Part shown: positions 1 through 10,551 of the stretch, piece after piece | Position numbering within the stretch: position 1 is the first letter of the stretch | Layout: each line of letters starts with the position of its first letter | NCBI GenBank assembly: GCA_948099385.1 | Contig: CANUEZ040000193.1 | Location: 3,918,501-3,982,500 of the forward strand | Reading direction: 5' to 3' | Length of the DNA: 64,000 bases | From: Fasciola hepatica | Taxonomy: Eukaryota; Platyhelminthes; Trematoda; Plagiorchiida; Fasciolidae | Notes under the pieces: generated by a model | Told to the model about the DNA's origin: nothing | Seen by the model: the letters and a program-made list of their open reading frames with translations, nothing else | The model's database searches: none | Translations under genes and position numbers: made by a program

Positions 1-128
1 TGTTCAGTGAAACCAAAACAAGGAACTCAAAGTCGCTGACCAAAAACAGTCTTTGGAAAGCATTTATTCTTGTTTGAATAGCATTTATTTTGCATCCCGA
101 AGTAAAAGGGTTTTCTTCTGATAGTTCT

Positions 129-1028
129 ATGAGGGAGATATAATTGCTAGATTGGAATGAAGACTGAAGGTGGTCAGTGAGGTTAACGTGTGCTGCAAAA
201 CATAGAGTTTTCTCAAAAATGCTTATTATATTGTTTATTCAGTATTTTCTTCTGGTTTTCATTATAGTCATTCTTCCTGCTGTTCCAAAAGAAAGGACGT
301 TTTTCACTTGGTTGGCATGAATATCAACAAGTGATCAAATATGCAAGTGCGTTGTGTGGGTTTCGTTTCATCTGAAACGACGTTCATAAAGTAATATAAA
401 TCTGACTTCGTGTGAATCCAGTCCCACTGCCGTATTTTTGAACCACTCTCTGGACTCGAACCAAAGCATTTACAGCCCAAAATGTGGAATATGCGGTAAA
501 TTCTTTATCCAATACTGAGAGTGAATTCCTTATCACCATCAAATCGTTGGTGAGGTTGTGAAAGTGGATCTGTTGGAAGCTACCTTTTACTTGATGCTGA
601 ATTGTTATTGACATGGCACATTTTACTGTAGGGGAGCACATTTGCCTGATAAACATATGGTCCGATATACTGAAAAACATTTACGTTATGAGTGCGGTGA
701 AATATGATATGTTAGAGCAATCGTAGATCATAGTCGCTCAACAAGCTTGTCCATCATGAAACTAAACCCATTATTTCAATGGGTTTGCTGTTGCCTATCA
801 ATTCTCACTTCGACACCGTATCCTACTTACTAATAGACAGGGAAAATGGTTGAGTCATACAAAGAAATGCAAACCCTAGGTGGTGACAATTACAGTCTCC
901 TCAGCGGACGCATCCACTGCGCTGCCGCACGTACGCAATAAGCCAGTAGATCTTACTTCTTTCTGCAACATCCTGGATGAGACTACCATTAGTGGAAGAA
1001 CCATTGACTCTGTTCACCAAGTTCAACT
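129..1028. other. Segment present only in copy A (900 bases)
   Basis: In copy B the flanks are joined directly at 46280/46281. The segment is exactly 900 bases, and both edges end in CT, a 2-base microhomology. There are no terminal inverted repeats and no convincing target-site duplication, so a deletion from copy B is the simpler reading. A 98-codon open frame on the minus strand (384-680) lies inside it but resembles nothing I recognise and is within chance length. Confidence 0.8.
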
Positions 1029-2629
1029 GAATTTATAAAATAAGGCACGACTGCGCGTCGGCAGAACGGAGAGACAATTGTGAAACCGGATGCTTGAACA
1101 TATTCCGGTTTGGCTACTGGGAGCAGTAACAGGACAGACGAAATGGGTGATATCATCGAGCGAAAGATGAACATTCAAGCCATCCATCACATACCAGCCG
1201 TGATGGACAAAGTACCATGTCAGACTGAGTTTCCTTTTAACTTCATTTGAGTCATACACAGTCAAATACAAATGAGATATGCGTAAACACTAGAAATTCG
1301 ACATCACGACCCTCAACTGTACGAACAGCCAGGAACTACATTTACGTAAGCCTTGTCACGGTAACGTGTTTCTACTTGCTAACACTTTTTATTACATCGA
1401 GACTATTCTGTTGTCCACCTTTAAGTAACCACTAAGACTGCCGATTTTGCTATCGGAGATGCAGCAAAATGCTTCAAAACACATCGTAAAACATAAAGCT
1501 ACTCAATCTGTGTCGAACTTGGAGCCAGGGAATTGTGAAGTTGGTCCTAATTGGGGTTGAATCTGGTACCACCTTTGTTCAACGAAGGTTCTTATCATGA
1601 AAGCTTCAACATTTACATTCATTTCATCTCCTGTTTGACTATTTTAGTTCACTTATACGGAGGCTATGCTGAGTCGGTTGAAACCTAACCATTACGTCAG
1701 CCAAGCTTTCAGCAACCAGTGCTGTTCATCAAAGTGAGGCATTACATAAGTGTTTGACAGAACTCCATCTCGTTTGTTAATTCATCTTCCTGAGTAGGTA
1801 TTGCTTCCACGCAAGTTAGGATATCAGGTGACCCGTCAGCTAAATTGGCTACTAAGATCAGTGTCACGTGTAGTGCCTACGTATGCTTTAGGTTACCTTC
1901 GCTTTCCGCACTCATTTAATTGCCCAAATGTGTTTGTCGTGTTGCATGATGTCCGTTTGCATGTGTGAACTAAATAGGACGGTGAATTGGGAAACCAAAA
2001 CAAGTTTGGTCAACCAGCGACTGAAACCCACTATTTTGGCTACTGACATTCGTTAATATAGTAAAGTGGTAATAGAGATCTTTCAGGGTAGGCTTGACAA
2101 ATTTAAATTTTACCCCGAAAGAATGATATATGTCCCCGCAAGCATATCCCAATTCTATTTTTGATAATAAGTAGTGTACTTCGAGGTCAATTTTCTGAGA
2201 AACAAGGTACGTGCCGTTAGAGTTTTTCCTCCACCCATGATTGTTACTAGAATTTGGGCTTCTGACTGTTGTCTAGTTGGTAAAACCAAGAATTCGGAGT
2301 GTGTTCAGTGATTCTCGAAGTACAGAGCGAATTATCTGTGCACAGCAAGTAGGCTTATTCAAAGTCCAAACGAGTTCTGACCGGAGATTCAAGGTGGGTC
2401 ACGTGAAAGTTGAATAATCCTAAGATGGTTCATGCCAGAAAACACAACTGCGACTGCACACAGACATTTTGTACACTACGCAATAAGTAGGAAATAGAAA
2501 TCGAGACACAGATTTCGTTAATACTTGTAAAGTTGGAACAAATTCATATCACAGTAGTATTTTGTTTTTGACCACAATATGTCTGAATACTGGATTTCAC
2601 GTGGAAGAAGGACACTCTGCAATAACAAA
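1029..2629. other. Unrecognised non-coding stretch, copy A
   Basis: This stretch is nearly identical to 46281-47881 in copy B. Only short open frames occur, for example 1247-1435 (+) and 1970-2152 (-), and none resembles a known domain. It may include the 3' part of the minus-strand gypsy relic that ends near 2630, but no RNase H or integrase motif could be read with confidence. Confidence 0.5.
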
Positions 2630-3436
2630 TTAACTGCTGGTCATTCGCTCAATTCGAAATACATTGTAATATTTTGAAGTATTCGAGTGAACGACAGGCT
2701 TCTCTCTCACCATTATTTCTGAAGTTTTACTTAAGGTGTCTACGAATCGCTCAGCGTGTCGTTTGTATAAGCAAGAAATTAAGAGCATTACAAGTGGTGC
2801 TTACCCCTGCTCTCAGAACTCTACAAACTCCATTGAAGTGAGTTGCTGAAATAAAAAGAAAGCCGTAACAACAATGTTGAAAACGTGAAACGGCTTAACC
2901 TTCAAAAGGAAGCTTATTATGCGAGTCCAATCCTCTGTGGCTGTCAGTCGTCAATAGCTCTTTGAAGGAGTCTTCCGATTCTATTATCAGGTAGTCATCC
3001 GTAATGTCTAGTCTACAAAACACACCCTCAATTTAGTTTGGCAAAAAAGGTCCTCAGGTCGTTAGCGGGCACTGATGCGTCTTGAGTTCGTTATTCAAAT
3101 CCGTTGTCGAATCTCCACAAATGCGTACAGCACCAGGAACTTTCTGATGGGTACTGTACAGCAGTCCGAGGAAGAATATGTGACTTTGTATGTTACTCTC
3201 AACTGTTCCAAGCGGTCAAACTCGGAGTCGATTTGTGCAGTGGTCGGAATTGGAACGGGTCTATTTGGGATGAAAAATAAATGTGTTCCCTGAAATATTG
3301 TATAAAAATACCTTCGCCATGATTCACAGGCTCCAACCACGTGGGGAAATGTCTTCATATTTTGCGTTAAATGCTCCGAACATGTATTTATGCGATTTAA
3401 AGTCCATAAATGCAATATCAACTGCTCAGCTAACAT
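2630..3436 (-). pseudogene. Ty3/gypsy reverse transcriptase relic 1, copy A
   Basis: The minus-strand open frame 3095-3436 (113 codons) has, near its C-terminal half, the run PVPIPTTAQIDSEFDRLEQL typical of the region just before the RT fingers of Ty3/gypsy (Mag or K02A2.6-like) polymerases. After a frameshift near 3119 the next frame continues to 2895 with two stops. It shows RLDITDDYLIIE, corresponding to RT motif A (usual pattern LDLTDAYLQIE), then LLTTDSHRGL and NKLPFEG, corresponding to the following RT block. A further shift brings FQQL near 2845. Catalytic motif C (YxDD) was not found. The element would be a Pol polyprotein copying RNA into DNA, but stops, shifts and missing parts make it dead. 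Family membership is remembered, not searched. Confidence 0.85.
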
Positions 3437-6399
3437 TTGGTGAATAATGGAGTGTGTGAATCAAAAACTGAGCTAAAAGAGACCTTCCATTGACGTAGTT
3501 AGTGATATTCACAAACTTCGAGTTTAAACGGTTTACATATCACATTCACTAAACAATGGGATGAAAAGCCATCTACCGTTTTCAAAATGATTAGGATTGA
3601 ATGTACGAAGACGTTGCCATCTATACGTCTCCTGTGCTTAGGAATGGGGCTTCCAGTCCATTACCAATTAGATTGTAAAGGAACGGTTATACGCTCCATG
3701 TTACTGGTTCGCTTGAACACGCAGAAACTATTGGTTTGTACCGAAAGCAAGATTACCTTTTGGATTTAAGTGAATTTGTTCAATAGTGACTAAAGCACGA
3801 GCGTAGGTCTGCAACATAATCATGTTTGTCCCTAGTCGAGGCAACAACCGCTGTTATAGCACTGGAACCAACAAATCCTCATATGAAATTTTAATCAAAT
3901 AACCAAAATGATGGAATCAGCCCATTCAACTTCGGTTTCATTGGAGTTTTGCGCCATGAAAGTCCTAGGTAGTGTTGTATCGATGGGTTAAATATATGCA
4001 ATAGGCACTTGAGCCTGAAGCGTTTGTGAGTACTTCTTGAGGTGTACCACTCTGGGTTGTTCAGTGTTCAGGTACCGCAGAGTAAGCTAGCCTGATTAGT
4101 CCTTGTCGAGTCATAAGACGGCTTCTTATAACACGGTCATCATGGAGGATGAGATGTGAAACAAATGTCAGTGATTCAGATTGTTCCTCAATCTGTTCTT
4201 CTTAATGAAATCTCTTCAAATTTACGAATTGATGTGTGACACATCCTCCTTTACCGAATTGGTAATTGTGACACTGTTTAATAACGGTAAGGTATCGATG
4301 GCCATTGCCTCATCTAGAGCGATATCTATCACAATAAATATGTACCGTGATACAAATTGAATCCCATTGTTCGCATTAGAATTGGACTACTGGGTTGAGG
4401 TGGTCAAGGTTTCTTTCATTCTCTGTTCTGGTCTCGATTTGATGTTTCAAATACTCGATGGCATTGAAGTGGTTTTCTCGGTCATCGAACAATTGCTAGG
4501 TTTACTTCTTCGGAGTCCCTCCGGTATCTGGTGGACTAAATGCATAAGACAGTTCTTCCCTCTCTTTACAGTAGCCATGCTGCTAAAGCAGATAAGTTGA
4601 GAATCCTAGAAGTACCAGTGCTGAACAGGGGTTCATCGAAAGACTGTAATAAAACTAGTCGCATAGCACGCGTAAGTACACTGCGTGAACAACCGTGACT
4701 GACCATTTGAAGAACAATTGGAACAAAACAGTGTGGGTGCCGTCTGCGAATTGAATAATTGCTCCAGTTAAACAGATGAATCATAGCAAGCGGGGTGTAA
4801 TGGGGAATGATATTTGCTCACTGGATATGTGATACGTGGAAATGTAAGAGAAGAGCCTACTCCTAGTTTCTTTCCATTTTAGTCATGATGGATCTATAGT
4901 GATTTCTTTCTCACATTCGTCAGTGGAATAAACAAATTATGTTGAAGATTGTCAAATTATGAGTGAGTTGAATATTTTTCTGTTTAACCACATCAATGGC
5001 GCTTACCGATTGGTAAAATAGTGACTTTTGTTTGGCATGTTAAAAATCAATCAATCTGATAGTAAGATCTAGCCTATTTAGTACAAGTTCTTCCACGAAA
5101 GCAAGACCTAGTTGGAACCATCTACTGCCGAGTGATTTGTTGATGCGGGAACAAGTTGACAAGTATTGATGAGTTACAACGATCGATCGAATTCGATATT
5201 GGGCCATTCGTACTTTGAATCTTTGAAACCTGATATAATGATAAGGCGAAACAGCAACGTTTAGGCGTGCTTTCTTATACATTCGTCCATCCATCATCTG
5301 AGTAAGACCTCGACTAAATCATGTTGCCTTTTGTTTGCCCAACTACGTCAAGCCTGAGTTTTCGGATTATCAAAACAATGTACAGGTCTGAGTTATTGTA
5401 AAATGAACCAAACCGGCTGTGATCTGAAGCGTTAGATCATACCAAATGAGCTTCATCAGCGTCCGTCAGATCCGCCTTCCAGAAAATGAGACCACAAAGT
5501 TGGTCAGGCAAGGCGAAGTGTCAGGTCTGGCTTCCTTGGTTGTCTTTTGCCCAGTCGGAGCACGAAGCCCGCTGATCAACACCTGATCATGAACAGATTT
5601 GGGTCATAGTAGAATGAGTCAGAAGGGCAAAATAAAGAAGTGGCTTTCGGAAACTGTTGGTTAATCTCTGCTCTCCAAAGCAAGCAGCTACTCCATCCAA
5701 TAAAAGGAAGGAATTGTTAGGGACTGTTACCCCCACTATCTTATGCCTTTCGACAGATTCAAAGATTGGTCCCCGTATATACTGAAAATGGAGAGCAGAG
5801 TATAATAACCTAGATTAGAAAGTGAAATAGGATTGCTTTGAAAGTTGGACTGGAACAAACCGGGTTTGTAATCCACCGGTGGGCCCGCAAAATTGCACTG
5901 CTGATCAGCTGCCTATTGAAGAGGATTTTTTGAAGGAAATAATTTCGACTGAAGTTTGTTGGGCATCACAGAATGCCTCCAAGCCGAATAATCTCTTGTT
6001 GACAACAGAGCCAAAACAAGTCTCTCTGGTACATTCTTTTCAAAACAATCGAATATTTTCAACCATATAATTCGTTCTGCTGCCTAGAATCAGTAACAGT
6101 GAGAACCAGCAAAGCAGAGAGATGGCTCAACCAGTGACCAGCAGCTGTCTGAATCTTCCGGAACGGAATCAATGAATATGATCTGAAACCAGATAAGGGT
6201 TGAGCTGGCTTCATAATACAGGCTTCAGGATTCCGTTCACAAAAGTTTCCGGTACAAGAAGGCGTCGGGATTAATACTGAATTTCTCTTGCAGTGCGAAG
6301 AACTCAAGAAACTTCCGTTTGACATCGGCTGCCATCACCTTCTGATCGCAAAAATCATAGACGAGCAGTATCGCTTTGTCCCCATCCTCAATTCTTTCC
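3437..6399. other. Region between the two gypsy relics, copy A, no gene recognised
   Basis: By position this could contain the protease and gag of gypsy relic 1 (minus strand, above 3436) and the integrase and LTR of gypsy relic 2 (minus strand, below 6400). I looked for an aspartic protease triad, CCHC knuckles, and HHCC and DDE integrase motifs in the minus-strand frames and could not identify any with confidence. Open frames of 60-90 codons on both strands (4367-4600 +, 5040-5297 -, 5879-6070 +) recur in copy B but match nothing I know. Confidence 0.5.
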
Positions 6400-6808
6400 T
6401 CCAATTATCCATCGCTGGAATATAGCAGCTGTGGATTTGGCGACGGATTTATCCGGGCTATAAGGAATTGAAGGGCCTGGTTGCCAGTGAAAATCGCAAA
6501 CATCACTCCAAACAGGTAATTGTGTAGTCGGCGTACCGCCCAGTAAATGGCCAAAGCCTACCTTTGCGTCTCCGATTGACCCTTCTCTGCAGCCTGAGAA
6601 GACGGGAGATGAAGATTATTGTACACCCATCATGTTCCAGAACTGCTCCCGTCCCCACTTCGGACGCATCAGTAATGGACATGGTCAGCATAGATGGTGA
6701 AAATGGTGCTGGTATCGATCGGCCAATGATATTTTGAATAAGACAACGTCGAATCTGTTCACACCGTTTGTTCCAGTGCCACTCATAAGGCAGATGAGCC
6801 AAAAACAA
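6400..6808 (-). pseudogene. Gypsy relic 2 RNase H domain, copy A
   Basis: Frame 6503-6808 begins FLAHLPYEWHWNKRCEQ (the RT-RNase H connection) and continues SITDASEVGTGAVLEHDG, the first strand of a Ty3/gypsy RNase H with its catalytic aspartate (TDAS). Downstream, about 6400-6505, the frame reads VMFAIFTGNQALQF, where a family member would have TDH or TDN, and then AKSTAAIFQRW after a frameshift. The domain would degrade the RNA strand of the RNA-DNA hybrid. It is interrupted and lacks key residues. The same relic is kept in copy B at 51681-52089. Confidence 0.85.
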
Positions 6809-6912
6809 TAGTTGGGCTCTTGTGGCAATGTTCGGAATGAACCTGGAGTAGCATAGTAGGCACCCAAGAATTTATCTAAATTGCACTAGATTTTTCGGTG
6901 ATTCGATTCCAA

Positions 6913-7351
6913 TCAGTCGTTTAGAACAATCGGGATCGGGTCGATATACGTTTGCATTGAAACTAAAACCGAAGAAATCAAGTTCAGTGACACGGAACTT
7001 GCACTTGAGGGCTTTGATGGACACATTTTGTCCAGGAACCTATCCAGCAAACATCGTAGACTGTGGTCATGTTCCTCCCTCGTGGATCTTAGAAATAACG
7101 CATCATTCTGATATGCCATCATCCTCTCGACATCATGGATCACGTCATCTATTGCAATCTGGAATAGCTTGGAGGACAAGTGAAAGACCAAACGGCAAGA
7201 AGATGTATTGGAACATGCCCCATGGAGTGTTATTAGTCGTTAGTTGTTTGGACTCCATGTTCAGTGGAAGTGGCAAGTGCGCATCAGCAATATAATTTTT
7301 TGAGAAATACTTGCTACCCAGAACACACTTCATGAAGTCTTCAGGTTCCAC
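6913..7351 (-). pseudogene. Gypsy relic 2 RT palm, copy A
   Basis: Two overlapping minus-strand frames carry the RT palm. Frame 7145-7351 reads EPEDFMKCVLGSKYFSK, then YIADAHLPLPL at the position of motif A (usual DLADAYLQLPL, so one catalytic aspartate is replaced), then NTPWGMFQYIFLPFGLS. Frame 6913-7191 overlaps it and reads FQIAIDDVIHDVERMMAYQNDALF, where AYQND (about 7107-7121) stands for the catalytic YxDD with one aspartate changed to asparagine. A frameshift separates the two. Substitutions in both motifs rule out activity. Copy B lacks this region entirely. Confidence 0.87.
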
Positions 7352-7400
7352 CGTGGTTGGCGCTCATTTCCGTGAACCAGAATTCAAGGTCAGTCGGTAG

Positions 7401-8042
7401 TCACCACAAATCCTGGGTTTCATTCCGTCGCATTCCGTCAATTACCACCACAATCGGGTGCGCCCAAGTGGATAGAGTTACGCGCGAAATGACATCACAT
7501 TGTTCCCCTTCAGTAGGCACATTCAGAAAGCCCTCTCCCCGGCCGTATGGTGACACTAGGGAGTACGAGATTGCCGGTTCTTTTCGCCACCTTTTTTGTT
7601 GGAGCACTGTGTAATCAACTGCTGAAGAACAAGCTAATTCACCGGATTGTTGGACGTCGTTTTCAGGGGCTGCCGATTCCTCCAAGACACACAGAGCCTT
7701 GAAATCGACAACCATTGGAATGCCTACGGAAATGAGGGATCGTACTGGGGTATATCCGCTCTCCAAATGATCCATTAGTGTGGTCTCACCGAATAGTGAA
7801 AGTTGATGTCTAGTAATACCGTGAATGCACACGACAATGTGTTGTATGGGTACACTGGGCTGAATCAAGTCAAACACTGATTTCGGAATAATAAACTCAC
7901 AGCTCCTGGTATCCACAATGAACTGATGTCTCAAGCCACATTGGAACTGGACTAATCTGTACAGGAATTGGTTTGATTCACTCGAAATCTTCAGCGTGTA
8001 TACCGGACTGGTATCAGTTTTCAGATCTTCAGGGGGCTGCAA
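7401..8042 (-). pseudogene. Gypsy relic 2 aspartic protease to RT N-terminus, copy A
   Basis: This 213-codon frame is well beyond chance length here. Residues 41-50 read FIVDTRSCEF, matching the retropepsin active-site loop, but the usual D-T-G is D-T-R at 44-46. Loss of that glycine would be expected to abolish catalysis. IIPKSVF follows, as in the family. The C-terminal end reads VISRVTLSTWAHPIVVV (about residues 184-200), the segment that enters the RT fingers. The middle (about 110-170) looks scrambled between frames. The whole frame is absent from copy B, where the deletion removes 6858-8046 equivalents. A retroviral-type protease would process Gag-Pol in the particle. Confidence 0.88.
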
Positions 8043-8079
8043 TCGTCACATTTCTCCTGAATTGACGGCATAACTTGCG

Positions 8080-8950
8080 AATGTGACCAAGCTTTCAATA
8101 GCGTATTACGAAAGCGGCAGGTGGAAAGATGGTGAAATTCGCCCCATGAGAAGCAACGATTCGGCTGTACTGGTTTGCTTTTGAGAATTCTTTAGTGATT
8201 AGGCTTCGGTCTAGGCATTCGACATGTAGAGTCTGGTTTACGGGGACGAACTTGTTGGTAGTGAACAATAGAATATACAGCCAACGCTTCGGCTACGTCA
8301 TCGAATTACTCGCAGGTCGACCGGGCTTCGAATAATGTAGGGTAGAGCTTCAGCAATAGCTTCTTTTGAAACTCCGGATGATATATGCATGCAATGAGGC
8401 AGTCACGCAACTGGGTCTCCAACTGATCACCGAAATTACACTTCGTAGCCTGTATCTGCAGTGTCAGGATGAATTCACCGAATTTCTTGTTGGGACTACG
8501 AACCAGCACATGCAATTTGGCCCATTCGGTCGCCTGGAAATTTACCAGAACATCGTGGCCTAGCCCTCAACTCCTCGAATGGAACTGCAGCAGGGGCTCT
8601 CGATATACAAGGTTTTTCATCAACGAATAGGGGGAACGGCCGCAAGTGGTCAAGAAGTATGCTGTCTTGTTCTCAATCTCCAAGTTCTTCCGTATGCTAC
8701 GTCATAATTTGAAACGCTCAATCAAGTCTTCAGTTTCACATGCATTAGCATGCGTGTTCAGCTGTCCCATACTGCGAGGTTCCAATGCGCGACAGCAATT
8801 GTAATAAGTGTATTGTACTCAACTTCGAGGACGTATTGAAATTTATCCCACCCAGAACTACGCGAACGAAAGTAACAAGAAGACCAAGGCCGCGAAATAG
8901 CACCTTAGTGATATTGCAGAACAAGTTTGTACAAATATGGTAGATTAGAG
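8080..8950 (-). pseudogene. Gypsy relic 2 gag and zinc-knuckle relic, copy A
   Basis: Minus-strand frames near 8660-8700 read NKTAYFLTTCG, and frame 8306-8515 reads KFGEFILTLQIQATKCNFGD then LRDCLIACIYHPEFQKKLLL. These match the conserved capsid segment of trematode-type Ty3/gypsy Gag proteins, with its KCNFGD and RDCLI motifs. Further along (8118-8155) is a nucleocapsid-like knuckle CFSWGEFHHLSTC, in which the second cysteine of a CX2CX3HX4C pattern is replaced by tryptophan. Gag would package element RNA in cytoplasmic particles. Stops between these pieces, for example at 8303 and near 8516, make it non-functional. Domain placement is by motif memory. Confidence 0.8.
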
Positions 8951-9079
8951 AATATACTTGGTAGACCAGATGATGACCAGTCACAGGGAGCTTTAGTCGG
9001 ACTTGTACGTGGAGATCCTGATTGGTCAAGACTGATCCGCTTACATGACTACGAAGCTTTACCTGGCCGTATCACGTGT

Positions 9080-9712
9080 GACAGCTGCAGAATCACCACA
9101 CAAACCCTGCAACAAATGACACCGCAAGAGAACTATTAAGTCTACCGAGTCAAAGGCAATTTTTGGATCCAGATAACCAGAGGTTATAATTCTACGAAAG
9201 GAGTGGCCATGTTTTATTTGTCAGAAATTCAAAATGTTACCAATAAATCGTCAGACAGGTGTGAAGTTAGCTTGATTTTCCCGCGGGCACTGTTTACGGG
9301 TGGTTGAAAAGCGGTAGAGAATAACACCAGTGAACAGTTTAGATGCAACACTAACAAGGCTCAGCCCTTTTGATTTTCTCAGATTAAACCTGTTGCCAGT
9401 TTTGTAAATTGTTAAGATCACCGATTCACGCCAACACTTGAGAACCTGCTTTCTATTCAATATCAAACGGATACGTTTTGCCAATTCCACTTACTGTGAT
9501 AAACCACAGTCTCTGAAAATATACGGAGGCAAGCCATTCAGTCCAGCAACCTGTAGTCGTATATCGTAGTCTATCTCATTGAGACCCTCTGCTTCTGACG
9601 GATGACTGGTATCCACAATCAGAGCTGGAACTATCGCTTGAATTGGGGATCGAAGTGGTAAAACTGAAGTGGGGTCATGTGTACGAATTTCGGAGACAAA
9701 AATTACATCCAC
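9080..9712 (-). pseudogene. RTE-type LINE fragment, minus strand, copy A
   Basis: Frame 9491-9712 contains EIDYDIRLQVAGLNGLPPYI, and frame 9251-9490 contains LNRKQVLKCWRESVILTIYK then LVSVASKLFTGVILYRFST. Together these match the start of the RT of RTE-clade LINEs known from flukes (NGLPP, CWxES, SKLxTGIILYR). Near 9150-9200 the strand reads GYLDPKIAFDSVD, the RT motif A equivalent. The stop at 9488, later stops and absent 5' and 3' parts make it a fragment. It ends close to the gag of gypsy relic 2, also on the minus strand, so one element may have inserted beside or into the other. Confidence 0.87.
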
Positions 9713-10002
9713 TTTTGAGGTTTCAAGTGTTCTAGCCAGTGAAGCCTATTGTCCCGTTTGATGAAGTGTGCGGACGTCGAAAATTGTGCAAGATCTGTAT
9801 TGGATTGGAGAATCGATTATTATTACCCTCGCTTCCAACTGGTTTCTATGAGGGAGGGGTGCAAGTTCCTAGCCAATAATCGTCATAGCCTGTCTTAGGC
9901 ATTGCAGTTGGGATGTGATTGGGGGAGATCAGATCGATAATAAATGTTTCTCGAGTGACTGCTGGCGATTTCTGGGCAAGTGAAACTTTGCAGCAGGGCA
10001 CT
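9713..10002. other. Flank of the minus-strand LINE fragment, copy A
   Basis: This short stretch has no recognised coding motif. Compared with copy B it contains a 14-base extra segment just after 9729. It ends at the CACT (9999-10002) that borders the A-only segment. Confidence 0.5.
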
Positions 10003-10551
10003 TAGCAGAAGAGAACTAGTTTTGGCACCCTAGCAGGACACTTTTTTTTCAAATGAGTGTAGCTCGAGACATTGGGTCTACAATCCAGCACGTTAATTCG
10101 ACCACAGCAAGTGAACAATCGTCTTTTGAGCGTTGAAACTCTCGCAGTATTACCACAAGTGAATGAATCATTGATATACCCAGTTACTTTTGCTTGAAAT
10201 TATTTTCCTGAAGATATGCTGCATTTAGAAATTGTTGATTATTTTTTTTACTTATCAGCTGTCAATGACATGAATGAGTCCCACTTTATGCGTGACAGTT
10301 ATTATAGAATGATTTTGGCATACCAATAATTGTCGAGTTTTTTAGACGGAAACTGGTTCAGACAGAGGTAGTTCCTAAACTGTGGAAAATTCCAAACTGA
10401 AATCTGGGAATCTCACAAACTGAGTTGTTTTCAGATTATCAACTACCACAATTTATAAAGGGAATTCTGGTGTCAATAAAAACTGGTCAAACCCCTGCAA
10501 ATCCCAAAAAAATGCACAATTGCTTCATTCTTGTTTGAATTCATTATCACT
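10003..10551. other. Segment present only in copy A (549 bases)
   Basis: Copy B joins its flanks at 54080/54081. CACT occurs at both edges of the segment in copy A (9999-10002 and 10548-10551), so the copy B junction keeps one copy. This fits deletion by 4-base microhomology. A 4-base target-site duplication is formally possible, but there are no terminal inverted repeats. No coding similarity was seen. Confidence 0.8.

Larger units (their letters stand above)
6400..8950 (-). mobile_element. Degenerate Ty3/gypsy LTR retrotransposon 2, copy A
   Basis: Reading the minus strand from high to low coordinates gives the canonical gag, protease, RT, RNase H order of a Ty3/gypsy element, each part broken by frameshifts or stops. 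No integrase or LTR pair was recognised, so the boundaries are only those of readable coding similarity. A separate minus-strand LINE fragment lies immediately upstream (about 9.1-9.7 kb). The copy B counterpart lacks 1189 bases covering protease and RT. Confidence 0.85.

Noticed and set aside
384..680. 98-codon minus-strand frame in the A-only segment
   Set aside because: No similarity recognised and no partner in copy B to test constraint.
129..1028. Idea that the 900-base A-only segment is a DNA transposon
   Set aside because: No terminal inverted repeats and no target-site duplication; a CT microhomology fits deletion in copy B better.
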